Assembly (NCBI GenBank): GCA_025363475.1
Contig: JANYDS010000015.1
Coordinates: 20,020 to 84,019, forward strand
DNA from: Terriglobia bacterium
GTDB taxonomy: Bacteria > Acidobacteriota > Terriglobia > Bryobacterales > Bryobacteraceae
Length of the DNA stretch: 64,000 bases
Reading direction: 5' to 3'
Each line of letters starts with the position of its first letter. The first letter of the stretch is position 1. Under the pieces are notes generated by a model. That model did not search any database. It had not been told where the DNA came from and saw only the letters and a program-made list of their open reading frames with translations. The position numbers and the translations under genes were made by a program. Shown one piece after another: positions 48,935-58,562 of this stretch.

Positions 48935-49426
48935 ATGCGCATACTACTGCTTCTTACGGCAACCGCCCTCACGCTCGCCGCACAAACCCCGCCCCCGGCC
49001 ACCGATATTCCGAATGACCAGATACAGGCCTTCCTGAAAGCTCTGCCGCGCGACAAGGTAAGCGACCTGCCGATCCGTATCGTCGAGGTCGGCGGCTACA
49101 AAGTAGGCGTCTATGGTGTGTTCCGCCCCAAAAATTCAATACAGGAAGCCAACGTCCATGAGACCAAAATCACCGAGGTTTACCAGATACTGGAGGGTTC
49201 GGCCACGCTGGTAACCGGTGGCAAACTCATCAATCCCCGACACGTGGCAGCGCCCAGCACCAGCCTTCGCGGCGATGGCATTGAAGGCGGCGTCACCCGG
49301 CACGTGGCGAAGGGTGATGTCATCATCATTCCCGGCTACCTGCCGCACTGGTGGAGCAAGATGGATTCTGATCTGGTCTACCTGATTACGCGGCCTGACC
49401 CGGAAGGCAAGAGCAAACTGAAATAG
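48935..49426 (+). CDS. Exported cupin-domain protein
   Basis: Signal peptide; HETKITEVYQILEGSATLVTGG...VAKGDVIIIPGYLPHWW. Confidence 0.75.
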   Translation: MRILLLLTATALTLAAQTPPPATDIPNDQIQAFLKALPRDKVSDLPIRIVEVGGYKVGVYGVFRPKNSIQEANVHETKITEVYQILEGSATLVTGGKLINPRHVAAPSTSLRGDGIEGGVTRHVAKGDVIIIPGYLPHWWSKMDSDLVYLITRPDPEGKSKLK

Positions 49427-49732
49427 CTACCGCGCGGCAAACCGGCGGAAGAAACTGTCGGACTTCCACTCAGGGGCCTTCGGCGCATCCGCCACGCGCC
49501 GCAGCAATGACAACAGAATGCCATTGAACTGCGCCGCCGCTTCCTTGTCCACCGGCTGGGTCAGGTCATCCGTTACCGCGTGATACCGGTTGCTGTACCA
49601 GGCCTTGAAAATCTTTTCTTCCGCGCTGCCAGGGATCCATCCGAATTTGAAAGCCAGCGCCGGAATGCCCTTCTTCACAAAACTATACTGATCACTGCGG
49701 ATGAAGCGGTTGGCATTCGGCTCTTTGTCGGC
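49427..49732 (-). pseudogene. C-terminal remnant of an M28-type exported peptidase
   Basis: ADKEPNANRFIRSDQYSFVKKGIPALAFKFGWIPGSAEEKIFKAWYSNRYHAVTDDLTQPVDKEAAAQFN...; begins immediately after the stop of the upstream ORF, no N-terminal domain. Confidence 0.65.
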
Positions 49733-50841
49733 CTACAAATCGGGCCGCATCACGCGTTCCGAAACGCCCTTGTAATCCGGCGTACCCTTAACCATGCCCC
49801 AGCGGAGGAACTGGCTCAACGACCAGTAACCATAGGTCCGCGAAGGGAAGTTGCAGCTGCGCTGATTGAAAATCATGTAGTTCGGGTCCTGCTCTTTGCG
49901 CCCGTCGCCGTAATCGTACTTACCTTGCAAGCGTTCAAGAATCACTTCCTTCGACGCATTGATATAAGTTGGCCGCGAAATCACTTCAGCCACGCTGGGC
50001 CGGTTCTCCATCTTGTCGATGTATTCGCTCGAAAGCTGCAGCGCTTTGAGTACCGCAATCACCGTCTTCGGATTCTTGTTGGCGAACTCTTCCGTAAACG
50101 CGCAAACTTTTTCCGGATGGTCCGGCCACATTTGCTGCGTAGTAACTACCGTAAAACCAATGCCGTCCTGAATGGCCCGCAGATTCCATGGCTCACCCAC
50201 ACAGAAGCCATCCATCTTGTCCACTTTCATGTTGGCTGCCATCTGCGGAGGCGGAATGGTAATCAGCGTTACGTCTTTATCCGGATTGATGCCGCCCGAC
50301 GCCAGCCAGTAACGCATCCACATGGCATGGGTACCAGGCGGGAACGTCATCGCAAAAATCAGCGGGTCGCCGGCCGCTTTCGCTTTATCCACCAGCGGTT
50401 TCATATCCTGGGCCGTTTTGACTTTGCCTTTGAACTTGTTCGCCAGCGTGATCGCTTGGCCATTGCGGCTAAGCAGCCACGGCACAACCATCGGCTTTAC
50501 AGGCGACCCCAGCAGCCCCATCGTCGAAGCAATCGGCATCCCCAGCAGCATGTGCGTGGCCTGATTTTCCCCAAGCGAAAGTTTGTCGCGGATCACTGCC
50601 CACGAAGCGTCTTTCGAAATGATTGAATTAATTCCAAATTTCTTGAAATAACCCAGCTCATGGGCCATCACGATGGAAGCGTCGTCAGTGAGGGCAATGA
50701 TGCCGAAGCGCATGTCCGTGGTTTCCGGCGCGTCGCTTGCGTAAGCGGAACCGCTCCAGGCCGCGGAAGCCCTGCCATTAAAGTTGCCAGCGGTGTTGCA
50801 ACAGCGGCCTTCTTCAGAAATGATCGTCGGTTGAAGTCCAT
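49733..50841 (-). pseudogene. NrtA/CmpA-type ABC transporter substrate-binding protein, Tat signal out of frame with mature domain
   Basis: Signal MDFNRRSFLKKAAVATPLATLMAGLPR in one frame; AWSGSAYASDAPETTDMRFGIIALTDDASIVMAHELGYFKKFG... in another; single-nt shift near 50761. Confidence 0.65.
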
Positions 50842-51070
50842 GGGAATCCCTCGCGCTGCCGAAACGCAAAACAGGCTCCGGCGCTTCAAAATTATGTAAT
50901 TGGAATCGCGCTCGGGGCATTGAGCGCGGGGGAGGAGGGGTACGGGCTCCAGACTGCTGACTGCCTCATTGGAAACCCGTTTGCTACCGAATGAGAATTC
51001 TCAAGATAGCAACTTGCAGCGCCGCTGCCAAGAAAGAATTTTCTATTGAGACGATTCGTCTGCACGCACT

Positions 51071-51487
51071 GTGAGAAAATCCTTGGCGACACACATGCCC
51101 GATTACAGGATCAACGCAACCCGCACGGAAGTAGTGGAAGTGGGAGATGGAAACGCTATTAGTTTCCTCGGTGAGCACGGCCCCCGCGTACTCTCCACAC
51201 CCAACATGATTCTCTATATGGAGCAGACCTGCCGCAATCTGTTGCTGGAGATGCTTGACCCTGGTCATGACAGCCTGGGTACGCATGTCAACGTCTCTCA
51301 CAGTGCCGCCGCTCCCCTCGGCTCAACAGTTACTTTCCACGCCGAATTGATTGCGGTAAACAAACGCCGGGTTGATTTTCGCGTCGCAGCCATGCTGGGT
51401 AACAAGGTCGTCGGTGAAGGCACACACCAGCGTGGAGTCATCGACGTCACCCGCTTCGCTGACAAGCTCAAAGAAGAAAATTTGTGA
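51071..51487 (+). CDS. Hotdog-fold thioesterase (FlK-like)
   Basis: LSTPNMILYMEQTCRNLLLEML..GTHVNVSHSAAAPLGSTVTFHAELIAVNKRRVDFRV. Confidence 0.75.
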   Translation: MRKSLATHMPDYRINATRTEVVEVGDGNAISFLGEHGPRVLSTPNMILYMEQTCRNLLLEMLDPGHDSLGTHVNVSHSAAAPLGSTVTFHAELIAVNKRRVDFRVAAMLGNKVVGEGTHQRGVIDVTRFADKLKEENL

Positions 51488-53469
51488 CGCTTCGCAACGC
51501 AATCCTCGCAATCGCAATCCCCGCTCTGGCCACAGCCCAAACCAATCGCACGGTCACGGAATGGAACAGCTACGGGGCCACTAATTGGAGCCAGAAGTAC
51601 GCTGCTCTGGAGCAGATCAACGCGGCGAATTTTAAGAACCTCAAGGTCGCGTGGACGTGGAACTCTCCCGACCTCGATCTTGTAGCCGCAGACACCATAA
51701 AACGCGACCCGCCTCTCTCTCCGTACGGCCTCAAAGCCACGCCCCTGGTGATCAAAGGCGTGATGTATATGAGCACCGGGCTCAACCAGATCGCGGCCAT
51801 TGACGCTGCCACCGGTGTCACCAAATGGGTCTACAACCCGAAAGCCTACGAAGAGGGCATGCAAGCCGACATCATGGGCTGGCTATCCCGCGGCGTCGCT
51901 TACTGGACGGATGGCAAGGATGAAGAACGCCTGTTCATGGGTACACTCGACGGTTACATCATCGCCGTTAATGCCAAAACCGGCAAACCGGTAACCAGCT
52001 TTGCTGACCACGGTCGTGCCGATCTCAACACGCCCATCCCCCGTGCCACCCGCGGCACACTGCACCTGCCCGCCGGCGAGCGCCACTATATTTCCGTGGA
52101 TTCGCCGCCAGTAGTTGTTCGCGATACCGTGATCGTCGGGTCATCCATGTCAGACCGCACACCCACGAAAGAGTGGGCACCCGGCTACGTGCAGGCCTTT
52201 GACGTTCATACCGGCAAGCTGAAGTGGGTGTTCCATACCGTCCCGCAGGATGGCGAGTTCGGTGCCGATACCTGGAAAGAACACGCCAACCGCTATAGCG
52301 GCAACGTAAACGTGTGGTCGATGATGAGCGGCGATGATGAACTCGGCCACGTCTACCTGCCTCTCACTACACCCAACAGCGATTACTGGGGTGGCGCGCG
52401 GAAAGGCGATGGCCTCTTCGCCGAAAGCCTGGTCGCAGTCGATGTCGAAACGGGCAAACGCATCTGGCATTTCCAGGCCGTCCACCACGGCATTTGGGAT
52501 TACGATTTCCCCGCAGCGCCCACCGTGCTCGATATCACCGTCGCCGGAAAAAAGATCAAAGCCATCGCTCAGGTCAGCAAGCAGGGCTTCACTTACGTGT
52601 TCGACCGCGCAACAGGCAAACCCGTTTGGCCGATTGTCGAAAAGCCCGTGCGGCATTCTGACGTTCCCGGTGAAGAAACGTCTCTCACCCAGCCTTTCCC
52701 CACCAAACCTCCGGCATTCGAGCGTCAGGGAGTGACTCCTGATGACGTGCTTGATTTCACGCCCGAATTACACACCCAGGGCCTCGCCATCCTGAAGAAT
52801 TACCGCTACGGACCGCTCTTCACTCCACAGTCTCTCTACGAACGCGGTGGAACGCGCGGCACCATTCAACTGCCCGGCACCGTTGGCGGCGCGAACTGGA
52901 GCGGGTCCGGTGCTGACCCTGATAGCGGCTGGCTCTACGTCCCCTCCCGAACCAGCCCCACCATGATGGTGCTCACTCCGGGCAAGCCGGAATTCGCCAA
53001 CCTGGGCTACGTCCGCAACGGCAGTTTCGGTCCGGACAGCGTGCATCCGGAGCATCCCGAACCGCCCGTCGGCCCCGGTGGTCTTCCGCTGCTGAAACCG
53101 CCGTACACACGCATGACTGCCTACAACCTGAACACCGGCGAAATCGCGTGGCAGGTCCCCACCGGAATGGGGTCAGACGCAATTCGCAACAACCCCCTGC
53201 TCAAGGGCCTCACGCTGCCGGCTCTCGGCGGTCAGGGTGGGCAGGGTGGTCCGCTCATTACGAAATCTGTTCTCGTCTATGGTCTGACAGTGGGCCGTTC
53301 CGCTGGCCAGCTGGTTGCCTACGATAAGAAGACCGGAGCGACCCTGGGTGAAGTGGCTCTCCCCGCACAGCCGCTCGGCACACCGATGACTTGGATGCAG
53401 GGCAACAAACAATACGTCGCCCTCACCCTGCTCAACGGTCAGCTCATCGCGCTTGCATTGCCCGATTAA
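51484..53469 (+). CDS. PQQ-binding quinoprotein dehydrogenase-like protein
   Basis: Beta-propeller repeats; AIDAATGVTKWVYNPKA, VDVETGKRIWHFQAVHHGIWDYDFPAAPTVLDI. Confidence 0.9.
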   Translation: MTLRNAILAIAIPALATAQTNRTVTEWNSYGATNWSQKYAALEQINAANFKNLKVAWTWNSPDLDLVAADTIKRDPPLSPYGLKATPLVIKGVMYMSTGLNQIAAIDAATGVTKWVYNPKAYEEGMQADIMGWLSRGVAYWTDGKDEERLFMGTLDGYIIAVNAKTGKPVTSFADHGRADLNTPIPRATRGTLHLPAGERHYISVDSPPVVVRDTVIVGSSMSDRTPTKEWAPGYVQAFDVHTGKLKWVFHTVPQDGEFGADTWKEHANRYSGNVNVWSMMSGDDELGHVYLPLTTPNSDYWGGARKGDGLFAESLVAVDVETGKRIWHFQAVHHGIWDYDFPAAPTVLDITVAGKKIKAIAQVSKQGFTYVFDRATGKPVWPIVEKPVRHSDVPGEETSLTQPFPTKPPAFERQGVTPDDVLDFTPELHTQGLAILKNYRYGPLFTPQSLYERGGTRGTIQLPGTVGGANWSGSGADPDSGWLYVPSRTSPTMMVLTPGKPEFANLGYVRNGSFGPDSVHPEHPEPPVGPGGLPLLKPPYTRMTAYNLNTGEIAWQVPTGMGSDAIRNNPLLKGLTLPALGGQGGQGGPLITKSVLVYGLTVGRSAGQLVAYDKKTGATLGEVALPAQPLGTPMTWMQGNKQYVALTLLNGQLIALALPD

Positions 53470-53507
53470 CAGACAGCACAGCTTGATAGACTGACAGTGA
53501 ACAACTG

Positions 53508-53678
53508 ATGGCCATTAGCCTGGAACTCCTCGAAATCCTGATCTGCCCCGCCTGTCGCGCGAAGGTCGAACTCAAGCCCGATTCCAGCGGTCTGCGCTGC
53601 GTGGCCTGTCATCGCCTCTACCCGGTGCGTGACGACATCCCCGTCATGCTCGTCGATGAAGCCACCATCGACGAATAG
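53508..53678 (+). CDS. Trm112 family protein (56 aa)
   Basis: Read directly: MAISLELLEILICPACRAKVELKPDSSGLRCVACHRLYPVRDDIPVMLVDEATIDE; CxxC...CxxC; below track cutoff. Confidence 0.85.
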   Translation: MAISLELLEILICPACRAKVELKPDSSGLRCVACHRLYPVRDDIPVMLVDEATIDE

Positions 53679-54561
53679 TCCGGACGCCCCTGCGGATATA
53701 CTTGGCCAGCTTCCCCCCGGCAGCCGCGTTGCCGTCATTCGCCTGCGTTCCCTGGGTGATTGCGTCCTGACTACGCCCGCGCTTCAGCTTCTGAAAACAG
53801 CCCGCCCGGATCTTAATATCGCCATAGTGGTAGAAGACCGCTTTGCCGCAATCTTCGAGAACCCTCTATCCCCGTCAATCCGGGCCTTGCGGGATTTCCG
53901 CCCTGACCTCTGTCTCAACCTGCATGGAGGCACACGCAGCGCCCGCCTCACGGCTCTCTCCGGAGCCAAATTCCGTGCAGGTTTCGATATTTTCAAGCCG
54001 TCCCTTATCTACAACGTGCCCGTCCCCACAGCGCAGCAGGTGCTTGGTATCACGCGCCGCGTCCACACTGCGGAGCACATGGCGGCGGCTGTTTTTCACC
54101 TCGGTGTACCGGTAACTGAAGTTCCCCGCGCGCACATCAAAGCCGCGCCCGCACAACACCAAAAGCCCTACGCGGTAATCCACCCGGTAGCGGCAACACC
54201 TGAAAAAACCTGGCCCGCAGCCGCCTTCGCGCAACTCGCTCCCCGCCTCCCGTTTCAGCCCGTCTTTATCGCCGGACCATCTGACGATCTGACCCCTTTC
54301 AAACAGTGGCAAACCATCATCGGCGCACCTCTGCCAGAGCTTGCCAGTCTTATGCAGGGAGCCTCCCTGTTTATCGGTAATGATTCCGGCCCGGCCCACA
54401 TGGCAGCCGCTTTCGGCATCCCCCAGGTAGTCATCTTCGGGCCATCCGACGCCGAGATCTGGGCCCCCTGGCGCACCGAAGCCCGGGTGATCAAAGCAGC
54501 CGGCCCCATCTCCAGCGTCACCGTCGATCAGGTTATGCACGCAGTGGAGCAACTCCTGTGA
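53629..54561 (+). CDS. Glycosyltransferase family 9 (heptosyltransferase-like); start uncertain
   Basis: VAVIRLRSLGDCVLTTPAL; FIGNDSGPAHMAAAFGIPQVVIFGPSD. Confidence 0.88.
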   Translation: MTTSPSCSSMKPPSTNSPDAPADILGQLPPGSRVAVIRLRSLGDCVLTTPALQLLKTARPDLNIAIVVEDRFAAIFENPLSPSIRALRDFRPDLCLNLHGGTRSARLTALSGAKFRAGFDIFKPSLIYNVPVPTAQQVLGITRRVHTAEHMAAAVFHLGVPVTEVPRAHIKAAPAQHQKPYAVIHPVAATPEKTWPAAAFAQLAPRLPFQPVFIAGPSDDLTPFKQWQTIIGAPLPELASLMQGASLFIGNDSGPAHMAAAFGIPQVVIFGPSDAEIWAPWRTEARVIKAAGPISSVTVDQVMHAVEQLL

Positions 54562-56384
54562 AAGACGCCCTGAGACTGCTCGGGTACGCACGCCGTTACT
54601 GGTTGCTGCTTGGCGTGTCCGTCGTCCTCATGGCCGTAGTAGGTGCCATGACCGGCGCTCGGACCCTGCTCATCAAGCCTGTCCTCGGGCGCGTCCTGCG
54701 CCCCGGTGGCGATGCCTCTGCGGTACCAATTTTCACCATTCCGGTAGTCAACAAGCCGCTCTATCTGGAACAGTTCTTCCCGGCCTCCATCCACAACGTC
54801 TTCACCATCGTAGCCATCTCGATCCTGGTCGTGTTCTTATTGCGCGGCGTGTGTGACTACCTCGGCGACTACCTCACCAATCTGGTCGGATTCTCTGCCG
54901 TCAAAGACCTTCGCAATGAGGTTTTCGACAAGGTCCTGCGTCACGGTGCGGCGTTTTTCGAAGCCACCTCTACCGGTCGTCTCATGTCTTCCATCATGAA
55001 TGACATCGACAAAATTCAGGTCGCCAGTTCGGACATGTTTGCCGACGTTCTGCGCCAGATTTTCTCCGTCATCTTCCTCACCATCGTTATCTTTGGAACC
55101 GACTGGAAGCTCGCCCTCTTCGCCATTACCCTCTTTCCCTTCGTTCTGCTGCCCACCGCGCGCCTCGGCAAACGCATCCGCCGCCGCAGCCGCAAAACGC
55201 AGGACGCAGTGGGAGACCTCACCCAGGTCTTGCAGGAAGCCATTGCCGGGCACCAGGTTGTGAAAGCATTTGGTGCCGAAAAATACGAGAGCAATCGCTT
55301 CCGCGCCGCCGCTGACCGCCTGCTGAAAACCAACCTCCGCTATGTCCTGATTCAAGGCATTCCCTCACCCTTTATTGAAATGATGGGTGCAGTAACCTTC
55401 GTTGGTCTGCTCTGGTTCGGTCGTGAAGAAATTAAGGATCACGTTCTCGAACCGGAAGCCTTCATGAGTTTTCTCGCGGCTCTCTTATTCCTCTACGAAC
55501 CGGTGAAGCGACTCACCAACCTGCACAACATTTTCCAGCAGGCCATCGGTGCTTCTGAGAATGTCTTCCGCTACCTGGATGAACCTGAAGAGATCGAAGA
55601 TAAACCGGGTGTCAAATACCTCGAAAAGTTCAAGGGCAGCATCCGTTTTGACCATTTGAATTTCCAATACCCTTCGGCCGGCACCATGCAACTCACTGAT
55701 GTCTCGCTCGACATCCAGGCGGGTGAAGTGGTGGCGCTGGTGGGTTCAAGCGGGGCAGGGAAGACCACGCTCGCCGGCATGCTTCCCCGGTTTCGAGACC
55801 CTGTCTCCGGCGCGGTGGTGCTCGATGGCGTCGATGTCCGTGAACTCAGTTTGGCCTCCCTCCGCGACAAGATCAGCGTAGTCGCGCAGGATACTTTTCT
55901 CTTTAACGACACCGTTGCCAACAACATCGCCTACGGCCAGGAAAAGTACGACCGCGCGCGCCTCATTGAAGCTTCAGAAGCCGCGCTGGCGCATGAGTTT
56001 ATTGGACAGCTTCCGAAAGGCTACGAAACCGTCATCGGCGATCGCGGCGTCAAACTCTCCGGCGGCCAGCGCCAGCGGCTTGCCATCGCCCGCGCCATTC
56101 TGAAAAACGCCCCCATCCTGATTCTTGATGAAGCCACGTCACACCTCGATACAGAATCAGAAATGCTGGTGCAGAAAGCGCTTGCCAACCTGATGCAGGG
56201 CCGCACCGTCATCGTGATCGCCCACCGCATTTCCACCATTCGCCGCGCTGACAAAATCGTCGTCATGGACTCAGGCCGCATTGTCGAAACCGGCACCCAT
56301 GACGAACTCATGAACCACGGCGGCATCTACCACCGCCTGCACGAACTCCAGTATCTTGACCCCAATTCCCTCGCCGATATTTAG
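54558..56384 (+). CDS. ABC transporter, fused permease/ATPase (MsbA-like)
   Basis: 6-TM domain; Walker A GSSGAGKTT; signature LSGGQRQRLAIARAIL. Confidence 0.93.
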   Translation: MKDALRLLGYARRYWLLLGVSVVLMAVVGAMTGARTLLIKPVLGRVLRPGGDASAVPIFTIPVVNKPLYLEQFFPASIHNVFTIVAISILVVFLLRGVCDYLGDYLTNLVGFSAVKDLRNEVFDKVLRHGAAFFEATSTGRLMSSIMNDIDKIQVASSDMFADVLRQIFSVIFLTIVIFGTDWKLALFAITLFPFVLLPTARLGKRIRRRSRKTQDAVGDLTQVLQEAIAGHQVVKAFGAEKYESNRFRAAADRLLKTNLRYVLIQGIPSPFIEMMGAVTFVGLLWFGREEIKDHVLEPEAFMSFLAALLFLYEPVKRLTNLHNIFQQAIGASENVFRYLDEPEEIEDKPGVKYLEKFKGSIRFDHLNFQYPSAGTMQLTDVSLDIQAGEVVALVGSSGAGKTTLAGMLPRFRDPVSGAVVLDGVDVRELSLASLRDKISVVAQDTFLFNDTVANNIAYGQEKYDRARLIEASEAALAHEFIGQLPKGYETVIGDRGVKLSGGQRQRLAIARAILKNAPILILDEATSHLDTESEMLVQKALANLMQGRTVIVIAHRISTIRRADKIVVMDSGRIVETGTHDELMNHGGIYHRLHELQYLDPNSLADI

Positions 56385-56645
56385 CTCCGCGTTCCGCAGT
56401 ACGGACAGACAAACCAAAACTCGGACTTGGAATACCAGCGGTGTGGGGATTCAAGCCGCTGCTGCGGTAACCCGCAAGGCGAACCTGCGCCCAGGTGTGA
56501 ACGCTCTTCAGTACAGCGACAGGCAGGTACGGCCTGCGACATTAGTGCTGCTCTGGGTTGCGTCAACTCCGGGACTGACCCCTAACTCCTATCTGAAGCC
56601 CTTCCAGGATTACCCGGTCGTGGCACTAACCCTGAGTTATAAATC

Positions 56646-56930
56646 CTAAGGAATCTGCGCGCTAATCCTGGTCGCCAGGCTTAAATCGCGCCCGGTCAGC
56701 CCGTCCACATCGTGAGAATAGGTCGTAACTTCTGCCCGTCCCCAAGCCAGCAGAATGTCGGGATGATGTCCCAGTTCCTCCGCAATTGCCCCCGCCTGAT
56801 TCACAAAATCAAGCGCTTGTTGAAAATCCGGAAAGCGGAAAATACGATGCAGCTGACGGCCATTGACCACTTCCCACCCGGGTAACTGCGCCGCCAGCCC
56901 CGCCAGTTCCTCAGCTTTAAGTAAACTCAT
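56646..56930 (-). CDS. 4a-hydroxytetrahydrobiopterin dehydratase
   Basis: FPDFQQALDFVNQAGAIAEELGHHPDILLAWGRAEVTTYSHDVDGLTGRDL. Confidence 0.9.
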   Translation of the reverse strand: MSLLKAEELAGLAAQLPGWEVVNGRQLHRIFRFPDFQQALDFVNQAGAIAEELGHHPDILLAWGRAEVTTYSHDVDGLTGRDLSLATRISAQIP

Positions 56931-56986
56931 TCCCCGATCATATCCAAAACCAGCCGCAGCAGCCGCATTCCCGTACACTGGCTATT

Positions 56987-58162
56987 GTGATGAAGCTTGC
57001 AATCGCCCGCCAGGCCGCCTTTGGCGCTCTGCTCGCCGTAGACCGCGGCAAATGGTCCGCCGAAGCGCTTGGCGAGAAATCCACGCACCTTGATTCCCGT
57101 GACGCAGGTCTCGCCTCCGACATTGTTTTCGGCACGCTGCGCCACCGCGGTGAACTTGATTTTCTGATCAGCGCCTGCTCCAGCCGCCCTGTCGATCAGC
57201 TGGATGCCGAAGTAAAGATCGCCCTTGAGATGGCAATCTATCAGCTGCGCTTTCTCGACCGTGTTCCTGACCACGCTGTGGTTAACGACGCAGTGGAACT
57301 GGTGCGCAGAGCAGGGAAGGACAAGTCCGCGCCCTTCGTAAATGCTGTCCTGCGGCAATCGCTCCGGGAACCCGCCGAAGCGGAAGCAACGCTCTCCACC
57401 CCGCCCTGGCTTCTTGCCCGCTGGACCGCGCACTACGGCTCTGAACTGGCCCTAACCATTGCGCGAGCCAGTCTGGTGACGCCACGCCGTTATATCCGGG
57501 TCGGCAATGCCGAACCGCCTGCGGGAGCTGAAGCCACCGAAATACCAGGCTGCTGGATACTCAATTCCGGCGACCCCGGCCCGTTCCGGTTTCAGGACAT
57601 TAGTTCTCAGGCCGTGGTGCCGCTGCTGGATTTGGAACCTGGCCAGACCTTCCTCGATCTGTGCGCGTCGCCCGGCAATAAAACCTCGCAGGCGCTCGAA
57701 AGCGGAGTGAAAACAATTGCCAGTGATCTGCATGAAAGCCGTGCACGGATGTTGCTCGCGCTGGGCATTCCGGTAGTGGCTCTCGACGCGTCAAAACCGC
57801 TGCCCTTCGCCACCAAATTCGACCGCATTCTGGTGGACGCCCCCTGCTCCGGCACCGGCACCCTCGCACGCAACCCTGAAATCAAATGGAGGCTGAAGAA
57901 CGACGATATCTTCGACCTCCGTCGCCGGCAGAAAGCAATCCTGCGCAACGCCCTGGAGATGGTGGCACCAGGAGGTCTGCTCGTCTATTCCACCTGTTCG
58001 CTCGAACGCGAAGAGAATGAAGATGTGGTGGAAGCCTCCGGCGCGACGGTAATCAAAACCATGCAGCGTATCCCCGGAAGAGAAGCCGGCGACGGCTTCT
58101 TCGCCGCCGTCCTGCGGCCCGGAGGGCAGGGCTCTGCCCCGACGACGCCCCCGTCGTCGTAG
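56987..58162 (+). CDS. rsmB: 16S rRNA m5C967 methyltransferase
   Basis: NusB-like N-terminus; DLCASPGNKTSQALE, VDAPCSGTGTLARNPEIKWR, YSTCSLEREENEDVV. Confidence 0.88.
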   Translation: MMKLAIARQAAFGALLAVDRGKWSAEALGEKSTHLDSRDAGLASDIVFGTLRHRGELDFLISACSSRPVDQLDAEVKIALEMAIYQLRFLDRVPDHAVVNDAVELVRRAGKDKSAPFVNAVLRQSLREPAEAEATLSTPPWLLARWTAHYGSELALTIARASLVTPRRYIRVGNAEPPAGAEATEIPGCWILNSGDPGPFRFQDISSQAVVPLLDLEPGQTFLDLCASPGNKTSQALESGVKTIASDLHESRARMLLALGIPVVALDASKPLPFATKFDRILVDAPCSGTGTLARNPEIKWRLKNDDIFDLRRRQKAILRNALEMVAPGGLLVYSTCSLEREENEDVVEASGATVIKTMQRIPGREAGDGFFAAVLRPGGQGSAPTTPPSS

Positions 58163-58175
58163 GTTGAGCAGAACA

Positions 58176-58517
58176 ATGGCAGTAATCAGCGAATCTGCTC
58201 ATAATGAGCGCCAGACAGCCGCCCTGGAAGCGCTCGACTCCCTTCCCGGAATGACATCAGAACAGTGCCATCGGGCCGACCTGATTTCCATGCAAATCGA
58301 ACAGTTCGAACGGCGTTACGATCTCGGCCACGCCTCACCCCTTGATGCTCTGAAATCCCTGATGGAAGATCGCAAACTGCGCCAGCGGGATCTCATCCCC
58401 GTATTTGGAGCAAGCTCGGTAGTCTCAGACGTTCTGCTCGGCAAAAGAGAAATCAGCAAACAGCACCCCCGCCAACTGGCCGAATATTTCAAAGTACCCG
58501 TGGTTCTGTTCATCTAA
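58176..58517 (+). CDS. HigA-like HTH antitoxin-type protein, no adjacent toxin
   Basis: SPLDALKSLMEDRKLRQRDLIPVFGASSVVSDVLLGKREISKQHPRQLAEYFKVPVVLF. Confidence 0.75.
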   Translation: MAVISESAHNERQTAALEALDSLPGMTSEQCHRADLISMQIEQFERRYDLGHASPLDALKSLMEDRKLRQRDLIPVFGASSVVSDVLLGKREISKQHPRQLAEYFKVPVVLFI

Positions 58518-58562
58518 CGGCGCTGTAGCTTGCCCTTACCCAGCCCGATACACTAAACCTTG

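Noticed and set aside
49580-50626. 348-aa plus-strand ORF
   Set aside because: Antisense shadow of the NrtA-like and M28 coding sequences; no recognisable domain
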